Shown piece after piece: positions 1-10,476 of a stretch of 64,000 nt of DNA (within the stretch, counting starts at the first letter, position 1; each line of letters starts with the position of its first letter). The DNA is taken from NCBI GenBank assembly GCA_018350325.1, contig JAEVLN010000029.1, positions 672,964-736,963 on the forward strand, read 5' to 3'. The stretch is from Globodera rostochiensis. Its lineage: Eukaryota > Nematoda > Chromadorea > Rhabditida > Heteroderidae. The position numbers were made by a program, and so were the translations under genes. The notes beneath the pieces are model-generated. The model did no database searches. It saw nothing but the letters and a program-made list of their open reading frames with translations, and was not told the origin of the DNA.

Positions 1-794
1 AACAAATTTTTTTTTGACTTTCCCTGCATCTCTATTGTAGGGGAAATAATTTCTAAAAAGCTTTTAAGTTATCCCCGATTTTTTAAAAATATTTTTGTGT
101 GTTATTTGGAAATTTTTCAAATTCTCATTTTTTTGGTTGCCAAAATTGGTGGAATATTTGAAAAATGCATAACTTTGTTCAACTTTGAGTAATGCTCATC
201 ATTTTAATATCATAAAATGCAGAAAAATAAGCTGCATTTTTTAGTTAAAGAAATATTATGTTAAGTTTGAAACTCAAAAAGTTATAGTAAATTTTGTGCA
301 AAAAATGAATTTTTCACAAAAAAATTCATAACAATTTTTGAAATGGAGATTTTCAAATTCTGTTTCATTACAAAAATAGCTAATTTTTGCTCTACCAAAT
401 AGTTTTTGAGTTCATTCCAAAAGCTCTACATTGAACGGAGTTATAAGAGTATAAGTGGTTTTGACTTTCAAAACCAAAGGGGGGACCCTTTTGTTGTGAG
501 ATAAAAAAATAATTTTTTTTTGGTAATTTCCTATTGATATTTTATGTAGTAGAAATAATTTCTAAATATGTTTTAAAGTATTCCCGATTTTTTAAAAATA
601 TTTTTGATCGGTCTTAAGAAATTTTTGCAATTTCCATTTTTTGCTGCGCAAATTTTGCTTAATGGTGTTGAAAACACAAACATTCAGTCATTTAAACCTA
701 ACAAAAACACAAAACAAAGTGCTGCAAACACAAAATTCAGCCATTTAATCACAACATACAAGCCCATAACAAGTCAAAAATGTGTTTGTTAACA
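1..794. repeat. 794-bp direct duplication, copy 1
   Basis: This stretch matches 5747-6540 (offset 5746) with no difference that I could see; the 62-codon frame at 604-792 is the same at 6350-6538. The match ends at 794, 57 bp before an N gap. It contains one full and one partial ~510-bp satellite unit and the start of an AACACAAA-rich minisatellite. It is either a very recent tandem duplication or an assembly overlap. Confidence 0.93.
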
Positions 795-850
795 AAACAC
801 AAAACAAACAAATGCGTTTAAAAGGTTACCGTATTAGTTCTTCAACGTTT

Positions 851-853
851 NNN
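851..853. other. Assembly gap (NNN)
   Basis: Three undetermined bases lie just after the end of the 794-bp duplicated segment. The real gap size is unknown. Confidence 0.95.
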
Positions 854-1092
854 ACAAGCTTTAACATTGTAAGTAGATAGACTGATTGCATCGTGACGTA
901 TTATATGTATTTAAAAAAATGAATAATAAACCAAGATCATTTTTAATTAATCGATAAATTTTTTTAAAGTTAAGAATCTAAAATCAAAAAACTTAAGATA
1001 TTATTAAAACTTCTCTTAGAAATAATTTTATGGTTAAAAATTGTTTTTGGTGATTCAAAATGATTAAAAAATATATGTATTTTTTTCATGCT
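854..1092. other. AT-rich background
   Basis: AT-rich sequence between the gap and the composite repeat. I see no open frame or repeat in it. Confidence 0.5.
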
Positions 1093-2068
1093 CTATAATC
1101 CGACGGCTATTGCTCAATAACTTTAGTTATTCAAAAATTACAATTATTAAATAAACTTGCGATTTATTATAATATTGATGAAGATATATAAATGTCATAT
1201 TTTTACATAGATCTGCCTAAAAAATTCATTTGGAAATTTAAATTTTAGAAACGAGGCGAAGTTGCGTCCTCGAATGCTACGAAGCGCTTTATCATTATCT
1301 AATCGATTCCAACAACATCCCCCGTCAGTTCACACCTAGTTACTATATATCTTAGAATAAACTTGTCTTTCGACTTAAAAACTAATTGAGCATTCCTGGC
1401 ATCGGGAGCCCCTGGAAAGTTGTGCATTACTGAAGCAACTTTTTGATGCGCATTCAGGAAAACTATAGACTTTTCAGTACCGTGCCCAAGTGAGGCCCAG
1501 CAAGCGAGTTGCGGTGCACTTTGGCAGTTTTACTGTTACGAAATTTTTTCTTTTTACTCCAATCGCTTAGCGCTCGCTGAAAGGGCCCTAAGTTGGACTG
1601 TTTCCGACAAGTTCGTAACCGAACACTTTTTGATCCGGACAAAACTGTGGTCTGTAAAAATTGGCAAAATTGCTGGGTCGGGGTGCCGATTTTCGTTTTT
1701 TGTCCCTAACTTTTTTTGTTTTGCCCGCAGCTCTTAGAGATGTTTTGCATTATTGTAGAGCTTTTCAAGCTGCATCGAATGCTGTTTAGTTGGTTTGAAA
1801 ATTTTTTGAAATTTTTGAGCTAGGCCCCCTAGAAGGTTTTTCGGTTTTTTGTCATTAACTTTTTTTGGGGTGGATTTAAAAAAAAACAAAAAATACTTTC
1901 AAAACCCAACTTTTCAAGAGCTTTCGAATGATATAAACTTCCCCAGTCAAAAGTTTTCAAATGCACTTTGGCTGGGGATTTGGCGGTGGGATGGCCGAGT
2001 GGTGAGCGCTGGGGGCTGGGGTGGCCGCTGGCTGGGGGTTCGAATCCCCGTGCCTGAAATCATTTTTT
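1093..2068. repeat. Composite repeat block, copy 1
   Basis: This block matches 4275-5248 at an offset of about 3,180 bp. Shared landmarks are CGGCTATTGCTC, AAAGTTGTGCATTACTGAAG, GAGGCCCAGCAAGCGAGTTG and AGAGCTTTCGAATGATATAA, ending in a tRNA-like sequence. Identity is high but imperfect, with small indels. With the satellite behind it, it forms a ~3.2-kb higher-order unit. The frames inside differ between copies and look incidental. Confidence 0.85.
1984..2056 (+). repeat. Degenerate tRNA-like sequence (A and B boxes)
   Basis: It contains TGGCCGAGTGG (A-box-like, as in tRNA-Ser/Leu) and GGTTCGAATCC (B box) about 50 bp apart, leaving room for a long variable arm. The 5' and 3' acceptor strands do not pair and there is no clear anticodon arm, so it is not a working tRNA gene. 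It sits directly before the ~510-bp satellite units and looks like a tRNA-derived head fixed in the repeat. Confidence 0.6.
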
Positions 2069-3654
2069 CTGACTTTGTACGCATCTCTATGGTGGGGGAA
2101 AAAATTTCTAAAATCATTTAAAATTATTCCCGACTTTTTTAAAAATATTTTCATGGCCTTATTAGGGAATTTTGGATATTTCATTTTTTTGCCCAGCCAA
2201 ATTTGGGAAATATTTAAAAAATTCATAACTTTGTTCAAACTTGAGTGAAGTACGTCTTTTTTATATCATAAAATGCAGAAAAATAAGCTGCATTTTTTAG
2301 TCAAAAAACTAATCTCCTATTTATGAAACTCAAAAGTTGTAATAAATTTTGTGCAAAAAATGAATTTTTCACAAAAAAATTCATAACAATTTTCAAAAGG
2401 TACATTTTCAAATTCTGTTTCCTTACAAAAATAGCTAATTTTTTGCTTTACCAGATACCACTTGAGTTCATTCCAATCCGTTAACATTGAACTGAGCTGA
2501 AAGAGAATAAGTAGTTTTGGCTCTCCAAACCAAAGGGGGGACCCTTTTGTGGTGGAATGAAAAAATAATTGTTTTTTCCTGCCTTCCTATTGATATTTAC
2601 TGCTGCAAAAATAATTCCTAAATATGTTTTAAGCTATTCCCTATTTTTTAAAAATATTTTTATGTGTTATTTTGAATTTTTTGGTTTTTTTTCATTTTTT
2701 GGTTACACAAATTCACTGAATATTTGAAAAATTCATAACTTTGTTCAAACTTGAGCGATGCACATGGTCTTTATATCATAAAATGCAGAAAAATAAGCTA
2801 CATTTTTTAGTTAAAAAAATATTCTCTTACGCATGAAACTCAAAAAGTTGTATCAAATTTTGTTTAAAAAATGCATTTTTCACAAAAAAATTCATAAAAA
2901 TGTTTAAAATGGAGCTATTCAAAAAGTCGCTAATTACATAAATAGCTAATTTTTTTCTCTATAAGTTTGTATTTGAGTTTATTCCAATAGCTCTGCCTTG
3001 AACCGAGTTATAAGAGTATAAGTGCTTTTGGATTCCTAACCCAAAGGGGGACCCCTTTTGGTGTGAAATGAAAAAATAATTGTTTTTTCCTGCCTTCCTA
3101 TTAATATTTACTGCTGTAGAAATAATTCCTAAATATGTTTTAAGGTATTCCCGATTTTAAAAATAATTTTATGTCCTTATTGGGAAATTTTGCTTTTTTC
3201 ATTTTTTTGTCCAACCAAATTGGGCGAATATTTGAAACATTCATAACTTTGCCCAAACTTGAGTGATGTTCGTCTTTTTTATATCATAAAATGCAGAAAA
3301 ATAAGCTGCATTTTTTAGTCAAAAAACTAATCTCCTATTTATGAAACTCAAAAAGTTGTAGTAAATTTCGTCCAAAAAATGAATTTTTCACAAAAAAATT
3401 CATAACTATTTTTAGAGTGAATCTTTTCAAATTCTGTTTCGTTACAAAAATAGCTAATTTTTTTCTCTATTAGTTAGTATTTGAGTTATTCCATTAGCTC
3501 TGGCCTGAACGGAGTTGCAAAAGTATAAGTGGTTTTGGCTCGCCAACCCAAAGGCGGGACCATTTTGGTGTGGAATGCAAAAATAAATTGTTTCCCCTCC
3601 CTTCCTATTGATATTTACTGTAGTAGAACTAATTCCTAAATATGTTTTAAAATA
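2069..3654. repeat. ~510-bp satellite array, about 3 units
   Basis: Units recur at about 517 and 503 bp. Each carries AAAATGCAGAAAAATAAGCT, GAATTTTTCACAAAAAAATT, a CCAAAGG...GACCC(C)TTTTG motif and CCTATTGATATTTA. Copies differ by substitutions and short indels. Units also occur at 1-540 and 5249-6400, and a reversed fragment at 57618-57708. Confidence 0.88.
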
Positions 3655-4200
3655 TTGTCAAATGTGTCGCAAACACATGCAATTTTGAAAAGACAGTATA
3701 GACCAGAATTAGGTTTCCGGAAAAACAACATACACCAGAATTTGTTATTTGCTGTTCTGGAAATCCAGAATGCACCTGAATTGATCTTCCGGAAACTCAG
3801 GTGGACAGAATTTGGTGTTCCGGAAAGTCAGAATGCACCAGAATTTGTTATTTGCTGTGGAAAGTCAGCATGCACCAGAATTTGGTGTTCCGTAAACCCA
3901 GTTGGACCAAAATTTAATTTCCCGGAAAGTCAGAATGCACCAGAATTTGTTATTAGATGTTCTGGAAATCCAGTATGCACCAGAAATTGGTGCTCCGGAA
4001 AGTCAGGTGCACCAGAATTTGGTGTCCCGGAAAGTCAGAATGCACCAGAATTTGTTATTTGCTGTTCTGAAAACCAGTAGAGACCAGAATTATGTTTAGG
4101 AAAATCACCTGAACCAAAATTTGGTTTTCCGGAAAGTTAGAATGCACCAGAATTTGTTATTTGCTGTTCTGGAAATCCAGAATGCACCAGAATTCTGCTT
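3655..4200. repeat. Minisatellite with GAATGCACCAGAATTTG core
   Basis: Irregular tandem repeat of about 60 bp with ~38-bp partial units, built on CCGGAAAGTCAGAATGCACC and TTGTTATTTGCTGTTCTGG. It gives a 141-codon plus-strand frame from 3655 and shorter overlapping ones; the products are repeats of QNAPEF or RMHQNLL type. I treat these frames as by-products of the repeat. Related units recur at 6750-6820. Confidence 0.82.
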
Positions 4201-4274
4201 TTTATTTTTATTAAAGGTTAATCCAGAACAATGGACAACTGCAGGCTGCTCAAACAGCAAAATTCAGTCCCCGG

Positions 4275-5248
4275 GCTATAACTCGTCGGCTATTGCTCGT
4301 AGCTGGATGGAGTCAAGAGTTGAAATGTAGAGTTTTTCGAGCTCTATCGAATGGTGTAGGTGTCGAGTGGAAAAATTTCGAAAATTTTCAGATAGGTCAG
4401 CCTAAAAAATCAATTTTCACAAAAAATTCTAGAAACGCGGCGAAGCCGCGTCCCTGAGCGCGAAGCGCTTTATCATCATCTAATCGATTCCAACAACACC
4501 CCCATCTATCTTCACTAGTTCCATATATACATAGAATAAACTTGGAACTCGTCTCAAAAATGAAAATCTCACGCCAGCGCGCCGAAGGCGCGCTGAAAGT
4601 TGTGCATTACTGAAGCAACTTTTTGGCGCGCATCTGGGAAAACTATAGGTTTTTCAGTACCGTGCCCAACTGAGGCCCAGCAAGCGAGTTGCGGTGTCCG
4701 CGCGCAGTTTTACTGTTACGAAATTTTTTCTTTTTATCGCAATCGCTTAGCGCTCGCTGAAAGGGCCCTAAGTTGGAATGTTTCTGACAAGTTTGTAAGC
4801 AATCACTTTTTGATTCGAGCAAAACTGTGGTCTGCAAAAATTGGCAAAAATTGCTGGGTCGGACCGTCGATTTTCGTTTTTTGTCCCTAACTTTTTTCCT
4901 TTTATCGCACGCTCTTAGCTGTCTTTTGCATTCTGGTAGATCTTTGCGAGCTGCGTCGAATGGTGTACAGTATGTGCTTGTGGGAGTTTGGCGTTTTGCA
5001 CTAGGCGGGTTTGAATTTTTGGCGAATTTTGGCCATAACTTTGCGGGGATTCCATTTAGCGGGAAACCGAATGCACTTTCAAAACTCAACTTTTCAAGAG
5101 CTTTCGAATGATATAAACTTCCCCAGTCAAAAGTCTTCATTTGCACTTTGGCTGGGGATTTGGCGCTGGGATGGCCGAGTGGTGAGCGCTGGGGGCTGGG
5201 GTGGCCGCTGGCTGGGGGTTCGAATCCGCGTGCCTGAAATCATTTTTT
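4275..5248. repeat. Composite repeat block, copy 2
   Basis: Second copy of the 1093-2068 block, in the same orientation. It has GCGAAGCGC- and GCGCGCC-type additions missing from copy 1. It ends in the same tRNA-like sequence and continues into satellite units. Confidence 0.85.
5164..5236 (+). repeat. Degenerate tRNA-like sequence, second copy
   Basis: Nearly the same as 1984-2056, with the same A-box (TGGCCGAGTGG) and B-box (GGTTCGAATCC) motifs and the same unpaired acceptor ends. Confidence 0.6.
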
Positions 5249-5746
5249 TTGACTTTCTACACATCTCTATGGTGGGGGAAGATTTTTCTAAAATCATTTT
5301 AAATTGTTGCCGACTTTTTAAAAATATTTTTATGGCCTTATTGGGAAATTTTGGTTTTTTTCATTTTTTCCCCAGCCAAATTGGGTGAATATTTAAAAAA
5401 ATTCATAACTTTGCTCAAACTTGAGAGAAGTGCATCATTTTTATATCAAAAAATGCAGAAAAATAAGCTGCATTTTTTAGTATAAAAAGTGTTCGCTTAC
5501 TGATGAAACTCAAAAAGTTGTAGTCAATTTTGTGCAAAAAATGAATTTTTCACAAAAAAATTCATAAAAATGTTTAAGATGGAGCGATTCAAAAAAACGC
5601 TAATTAGAAAAATAGCTAATTTTTTTCTCTATAAGTTAGTATTTGGGTTCATTCCAATAGCTCTGCGTTGAACGGAGTTACAAGAGTATAAGTGGTTTTG
5701 AATTCCCAACCCAAATGGGGGACCCTTTGGTGGGTAATGGAACAAA
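5249..5746. repeat. ~510-bp satellite unit
   Basis: One unit of the satellite described at 2069-3654, running into the duplicated 794-bp segment, which itself starts with another unit. Confidence 0.8.
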
Positions 5747-6540
5747 AACAAATTTTTTTTTGACTTTCCCTGCATCTCTATTGTAGGGGAAATAATTTCT
5801 AAAAAGCTTTTAAGTTATCCCCGATTTTTTAAAAATATTTTTGTGTGTTATTTGGAAATTTTTCAAATTCTCATTTTTTTGGTTGCCAAAATTGGTGGAA
5901 TATTTGAAAAATGCATAACTTTGTTCAACTTTGAGTAATGCTCATCATTTTAATATCATAAAATGCAGAAAAATAAGCTGCATTTTTTAGTTAAAGAAAT
6001 ATTATGTTAAGTTTGAAACTCAAAAAGTTATAGTAAATTTTGTGCAAAAAATGAATTTTTCACAAAAAAATTCATAACAATTTTTGAAATGGAGATTTTC
6101 AAATTCTGTTTCATTACAAAAATAGCTAATTTTTGCTCTACCAAATAGTTTTTGAGTTCATTCCAAAAGCTCTACATTGAACGGAGTTATAAGAGTATAA
6201 GTGGTTTTGACTTTCAAAACCAAAGGGGGGACCCTTTTGTTGTGAGATAAAAAAATAATTTTTTTTTGGTAATTTCCTATTGATATTTTATGTAGTAGAA
6301 ATAATTTCTAAATATGTTTTAAAGTATTCCCGATTTTTTAAAAATATTTTTGATCGGTCTTAAGAAATTTTTGCAATTTCCATTTTTTGCTGCGCAAATT
6401 TTGCTTAATGGTGTTGAAAACACAAACATTCAGTCATTTAAACCTAACAAAAACACAAAACAAAGTGCTGCAAACACAAAATTCAGCCATTTAATCACAA
6501 CATACAAGCCCATAACAAGTCAAAAATGTGTTTGTTAACA
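5747..6540. repeat. 794-bp direct duplication, copy 2
   Basis: Second copy of 1-794. The two diverge at 6541, where this copy continues into a minisatellite and copy 1 runs towards the N gap. Confidence 0.93.
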
Positions 6541-6830
6541 CAAACACTTACAAAAACACCAAATCAATTCATTGCGTTGCAAACACAAGCAATTCAGCAA
6601 TTTGACACTTACAAAAACACCAAATCAATTCAAATGTGTTGAAAACACAAGCAATTCAGCAATTTGACACTTCTAAAAACACAAAACAAGTAAATGTGTC
6701 GAAAACACAAGCACTTCAACAGTTTGACACTTACGAAAACCCAGAACTTGTGTCCCGGAAAATCAGAATGCACCAGAATTTGTTATTTGCTGTTCTGCAA
6801 ATACAGAATGCACTAGAATTTGCTGATCAA
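6541..6830. repeat. ~61-bp minisatellite (AACACAAGCAATTCAGCAATT)
   Basis: Units repeat at about 60-62 bp around AATTCAGCAATTTGACACTT and ACAAAAACACCAAATCAATT, then pass into the CAGAATGCACCAGAATTTG-type repeat at 6750-6820. A 75-codon frame at 6636-6863 is repeat-derived. Confidence 0.8.
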
Positions 6831-7156
6831 AACAGCCCTTTTTTGCACACTATGAAACAATAGTTAAGCAAGCTCTCAGAACGTGTTTAAAATAAATAAA
6901 TACTAATCAATTGATTAAAAAACTAATGTTAATAAAAATGACAACACTCAAAAATAGGTTAATAAGACGTTCAACCTAAAAAAGCTAGGCATTAATGCTT
7001 ATGTTAAAAAATAATCAAATAAATTAAAAATGTAAATGATTTATTATTTGTAAAACTAAATAGTTTAAGAATCCTGAAATATTAATAAAAAAACTCTGGA
7101 TTTGACAACAAGAATGAAGCATCTTCGTGCACACACGGCCAAATTGACTGTATAAG

Positions 7157-7234
7157 CGCGCGATCAACGAGGCAGCCATTGAATTGCTGCAGCGAGCGGT
7201 GGATAGAAAGAATGGCTGCTTCCTTTTACTTTAA
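7157..7234 (+). CDS. Exon-like frame with AAIELLQRAVDRKNGC, locus 1
   Basis: Open from a possible acceptor (ACTGTATAAG) to TAA at 7232; it reads RAINEAAIELLQRAVDRKNG then CFLLL. The same segment recurs at 38089 and 17653. The left end of the 4-kb duplication falls inside this frame: upstream residues differ between loci while AAIELLQR is kept. A second plus frame (7089-7244) is also open, which lowers certainty. Function unknown; a short amphipathic helix is likely. Confidence 0.42.
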   Translation, partial: RAINEAAIELLQRAVDRKNGCFLLL

Positions 7235-7514
7235 TCGATTATAAATTTAATATACATATATAAAGTCAATTTTGCATCTTTAATATAATTTTTGCTCGTA
7301 ACAATTTTAGTTTTTAAAGGATGGTTTATTTTTTGGCACTAATTTTTTTTTCGTTGTTTTTTCACAATATTTTACATTTTAGAATTTTTCAAATCGTTTT
7401 ATTTTCAAATATTTGTTTATTATGTCAATTATTTGAGTTCAAAATGAATATTTTTTTGCTCAATAATTAGTTTTATGTGATGTTTTAGTCCTCAAAACAT
7501 AATTGTCAATTCAG

Positions 7515-7577
7515 AACCAACTTAACACTGTGTTAACACTGTGTGCCGCCGAACAAATCACGGAGATTCGATATTAA
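7515..7577 (+). CDS. Exon-like frame after acceptor
   Basis: Follows TTGTCAATTCAG and reads NQLNTVLTLCAAEQITEIRY to TAA. Both copies of the 4-kb duplication share it. Not recognised. Confidence 0.33.
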   Translation, partial: NQLNTVLTLCAAEQITEIRY

Positions 7578-7787
7578 CAGAAATTTGTGTAAAAAAATAA
7601 GGCAATTAATGATGCGAATGCACTAAAAATTAATAACTAAAAAATTTGTGCGTATCAAAAAAATATATAAAAATTATCGATGCACTAAAAGACTTGTTAA
7701 CAATTTATAATCAAAAGAATAATTATATACAAAAATAGCAAAACGTATAACTTACTTTTAGCGAAACATCAAACTAATTATTGCTAA

Positions 7788-7898
7788 TCATCTACAAAAC
7801 TAATCCAACCGAGAACACCGACACACAGCCCCAAAGAAGAAAAATGCAACAAGAAAGTCTTTGAAAGCGCGTACCGAGCGCACCCTAATAAAAAATAA
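7788..7898 (+). CDS. Protein-like frame, 36 codons
   Basis: Open between stops. The centre reads IQPRTPTHSPKEEKCNKKVF, followed by ESAYRAHPNKK. It is hydrophilic, Pro- and Lys-rich, with much higher GC than its surroundings. It is repeated at about 38689-38799 in copy 2. Not recognised. Confidence 0.38.
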   Translation, partial: SSTKLIQPRTPTHSPKEEKCNKKVFESAYRAHPNKK

Positions 7899-8130
7899 AT
7901 ATAACAAATAAATACAGTTGTTTCAGAAGCTCATGTAATAAATAAAGTTGTAATTATCGCATCGCCAGTTACATATATTATAAGACAAACCCTAACAAAT
8001 CGTTATGTAGTTCTATTATTATATTTTATGAACAATTGAACTCAAAAAAATTTAACAATTTCTATAATGCATTTTTAAAACAATATAATTGACAAAAAGA
8101 AAATAAAACTAAAAAAGTTTTTCTAACGAT

Positions 8131-8205
8131 ATGTCGGGAATAATGGCGCCAAGCAATAATTCGCAACAAAACAATTTTATAAAAATTATAAACTTAGAAA
8201 AATAA
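8131..8205 (+). CDS. Short frame MSGIMAPSNNSQQNN...
   Basis: ATG in copy 1; copy 2 has GTG here (M to V) and GGA to GAA (G to E), with the frame otherwise intact. Polar, Asn/Gln-rich. It could be a small ORF or part of an exon reading from FSND upstream. Confidence 0.28.
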   Translation: MSGIMAPSNNSQQNNFIKIINLEK

Positions 8206-8244
8206 TAAACTAAAAATATTAAATTCATAATTTACTTGGAGTAG

Positions 8245-8346
8245 ATTTATCTTGCCGTGTTCTCGGATGATGGAACGTCAATAAATGTAAAAATTTGCCG
8301 CTTCAAAATAAAAATAAATTTAAAAAAAACTCCCAGCATATCTTAA
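8245..8346 (+). CDS. Exon-like frame with IYLAVFSDDGTS, stop-interrupted upstream in this copy
   Basis: Reads IYLAVFSDDGTSINVKICRF. The codon before it is TAG here but CAG at 39143 in copy 2, so copy 1 is broken at this point. A diverged relative at 15883-16023 reads RIYLVVFSDDGAS. Three of the differing codons between the two loci are synonymous (GTG/GTA, TCG/TCA, GGA/GGG), which supports this frame. Confidence 0.45.
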   Translation: MYLAVFSDDGTSINVKICRFKIKINLKKTPSIS

Positions 8347-8749
8347 TCTGTTGTCGAGATAACAAAAGATAAAATATTTTATTTTATAAGACCAATCGGA
8401 ATGAGTAAATATAATTTTAAATTTCGATTTAAAATGCCTTTGCAATAAGCATTCATCAACATTTCGTTAATTTTTTGATAAAGAATTTAATGCTTAAACC
8501 AAAAGACATAAATATTTTGTTGAAATATGAATGTTAAATCTACAACTCAGAGTGCATTGTAAGAATTAAAATAACAAATAAATACAATTTATACAGGTTT
8601 ATTCTGCTGAAATTAAAACTAATTTGCTAATGATCCATTAAATTATAGGAACATTAAAAAACTAAAAAAAAAATATACAGCTGAAGAATAGTTTACACTT
8701 AATTAAAAACAACCATCAACTAAATGCAAAAGTTAAATTCATAAATTAA

Positions 8750-8899
8750 CTCTTTCACTCTACAAATATACCTTTACAATTGAGCCCGATCTCTTGGAAA
8801 AGAGTGGATATCCATTACTTAATACATATTCACATAAAAAGTAATTATAGGAATAAAATTACAGGTGTGGCAAAAGGATGCCCTGCACGTTTGAATTAA
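8750..8899 (+). CDS. Protein-like frame, 49 codons
   Basis: Open from a stop at 8747 to TAA at 8897. It includes STNIPLQLSPISWKRVDIHY and ends TGVAKGCPARLN. Most of it is missing from copy 2 of the duplication (deletion of about 8699-8866), so if coding, copy 2 has lost this exon. Confidence 0.36.
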   Translation, partial: LFHSTNIPLQLSPISWKRVDIHYLIHIHIKSNYRNKITGVAKGCPARLN

Positions 8900-9158
8900 T
8901 GGAAAGTGGCAAGTGGCAAGTAATATATAACAATTTATTATAAATTTAAATAATTAAGCTTTAACAAATGATATTATTAAATGGGGCATTTCAATAATCT
9001 AATGGGACGCCTAAATTAAAAACTTAGTTAAAATTAATTTAAAGATTCAGGTTCAACATGCAACCTAATATCATATCAAGCATATATCTCTGATATAACA
9101 TAAATAAAAATTGGCCCAAATAAGCAATAAATGAAATAAAGAAAATTTTCACTCTTAA

Positions 9159-9269
9159 AAAAACTATCAAATTTTTATATTTCAAATAATAAATGGTTTC
9201 ATGATCTACGCTGAAGTAGGAACAACCTTAATCAATTTTGTACATACCACGAATAAATGTGTATTTTAG
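9159..9269 (+). CDS. Protein-like frame, 36 codons
   Basis: Open between stops. The centre reads NGFMIYAEVGTTLINFVHTT. Copy 2 keeps the frame. Not recognised. Confidence 0.33.
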   Translation, partial: KNYQIFIFQIINGFMIYAEVGTTLINFVHTTNKCVF

Positions 9270-9471
9270 GCGCTCTTTTTATTATATTATTGAATTTTTT
9301 TGATTTTATCTGACTATTACTCTCCTTTTTCATACCTAAATTTTTATAATTAGAGAGTCCGTTTCGGCAATGTGAAGTGGGAAGCTTCGCGCGGGCAATA
9401 ACTGACTTCAAACTTAACCCATTCAGACAAATTAAACCCCTTTCGAAAGCTCTTTTTGAGTTGAAGCTATA

Positions 9472-9601
9472 GTTAAGCTAAAGTTTTGCGATTGGCTAAG
9501 TCTTAAAAAAGTAGATGTTAAAAAGTTTAAAAAAAATCGATTTTTAAGTTTTTTGGCCATACTTTTTTGAGACGTGTCCAATCGCAAAACTTTGGCTTAA
9601 C
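9472..9601. repeat. 130-bp imperfect palindrome
   Basis: The left arm GTTAAGCTAAAGTTTTGCGA and following bases pair with the right arm ending TCGCAAAACTTTGGCTTAAC; about 35 of 40 arm positions match, around an AT-rich centre with AATCGATT. The same structure is at 40206-40335. It could fold into a long hairpin in RNA or as a cruciform. Confidence 0.8.
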
Positions 9602-9739
9602 AAACGCTCGTCTCATCAACTTCATTGAATGTGCCTATTATAGTGCCCAGGATAAGGTATCTAGATTGCAGTCTACGCAGGCTTTATCTCTATCCCTTTA
9701 TGCTTGAAGTTTTATAGAGAATAGAGAATATTTTAATAA

Positions 9740-9928
9740 AATCATGCGTGGAGAAACGCTCTTCGGTTTTCATTTTCTTCCCAACCCTTGAGCACTGCAT
9801 CGTCCAAATTTGCTTATCGTAATTTACCCAGGTTAATCCAGTCTACATTCATTAATTTAATGTCAGTTATTGCACCGGTCTGCATTCGGTCCGCGCGCCT
9901 TCGCGAGATATTTAATTTTACTCAATGA
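9740..9928 (+). CDS. Protein-like frame, 62 codons
   Basis: Open from 9740 to TGA at 9926; segments are SSKFAYRNLPRLIQSTFINL and SVIAPVCIRSARLREIFNF. Copy 2 at 40474-40662 shows no difference that I noticed. No ATG at the start, so an internal or terminal exon is likelier than a complete gene. Not recognised. Confidence 0.4.
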   Translation, partial: NHAWRNALRFSFSSQPLSTASSKFAYRNLPRLIQSTFINLMSVIAPVCIRSARLREIFNFTQ

Positions 9929-10356
9929 CAAATTAAAAAGAAGTACTTAGTAAATTACTTCCCACAAATTTATTATAAACTAAATAAAAAAGATTAAATG
10001 AATAAAAAATTTAATGGGAAAAAAATATATTTAAAATAAAAAGGCGAAACTTTATAAATGCTAAAAACATATAAATAACAAGGGCCGGATCAAAAATATA
10101 TGCAGTTGCTTAAAACACATCACTATTGAATAAAAATAAACAAATAATACAAATAAATATAATTCTACAAAAATATAATAATAAAATGTTAAATAAATCC
10201 TGAGCTTTAATAATATCTCATTATCACCTGGCTACCCTCTGTATATAAAGAGATCAGGGACATCAGAGAGCTCGTAATAGACTTATAATTTAAAAGATCC
10301 AAGGTGTATTTTAAAATTAATAAATAAACCATTAAATTAAAAATAGCATTAACAAA

Positions 10357-10476
10357 ATGATTGGATTCATCTGCACAATTTTCAGCCGTTTGAGCTACTG
10401 GCAGTGTAAAGAAAGACTGAGGACTGTTCGGGCCATAGGAATTGTCGTTAAAACTTTTTGTAATTTTACTCAATAA
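10357..10476 (+). CDS. ATG-initiated frame MIGFICTIFSRLSYWQCKER, copy 1
   Basis: 39 residues from ATG to TAA. Copy 2 (41093-41206) differs by an in-frame 6-bp deletion (loss of two codons) and a synonymous GTC/GTT change, so both copies stay open. The reverse frame (10207-10488) is also open in both, but there the substitution changes an amino acid. Function unknown; hydrophobic start and basic middle. Confidence 0.42.
   Translation: MIGFICTIFSRLSYWQCKERLRTVRAIGIVVKTFCNFTQ

Noticed and set aside
1984..2056. Functional tRNA-Ser or tRNA-Leu gene
   Set aside because: A and B boxes are present, but the acceptor strands do not pair and the anticodon arm is unclear.
3655..4330. Open frames of 141, 65 and 69 codons
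   Set aside because: They follow a minisatellite and encode repeated motifs in several overlapping frames.
4643..5146. 167-codon minus-strand frame in the composite repeat
   Set aside because: Not conserved in the matching block at 1463-1966, so probably incidental.
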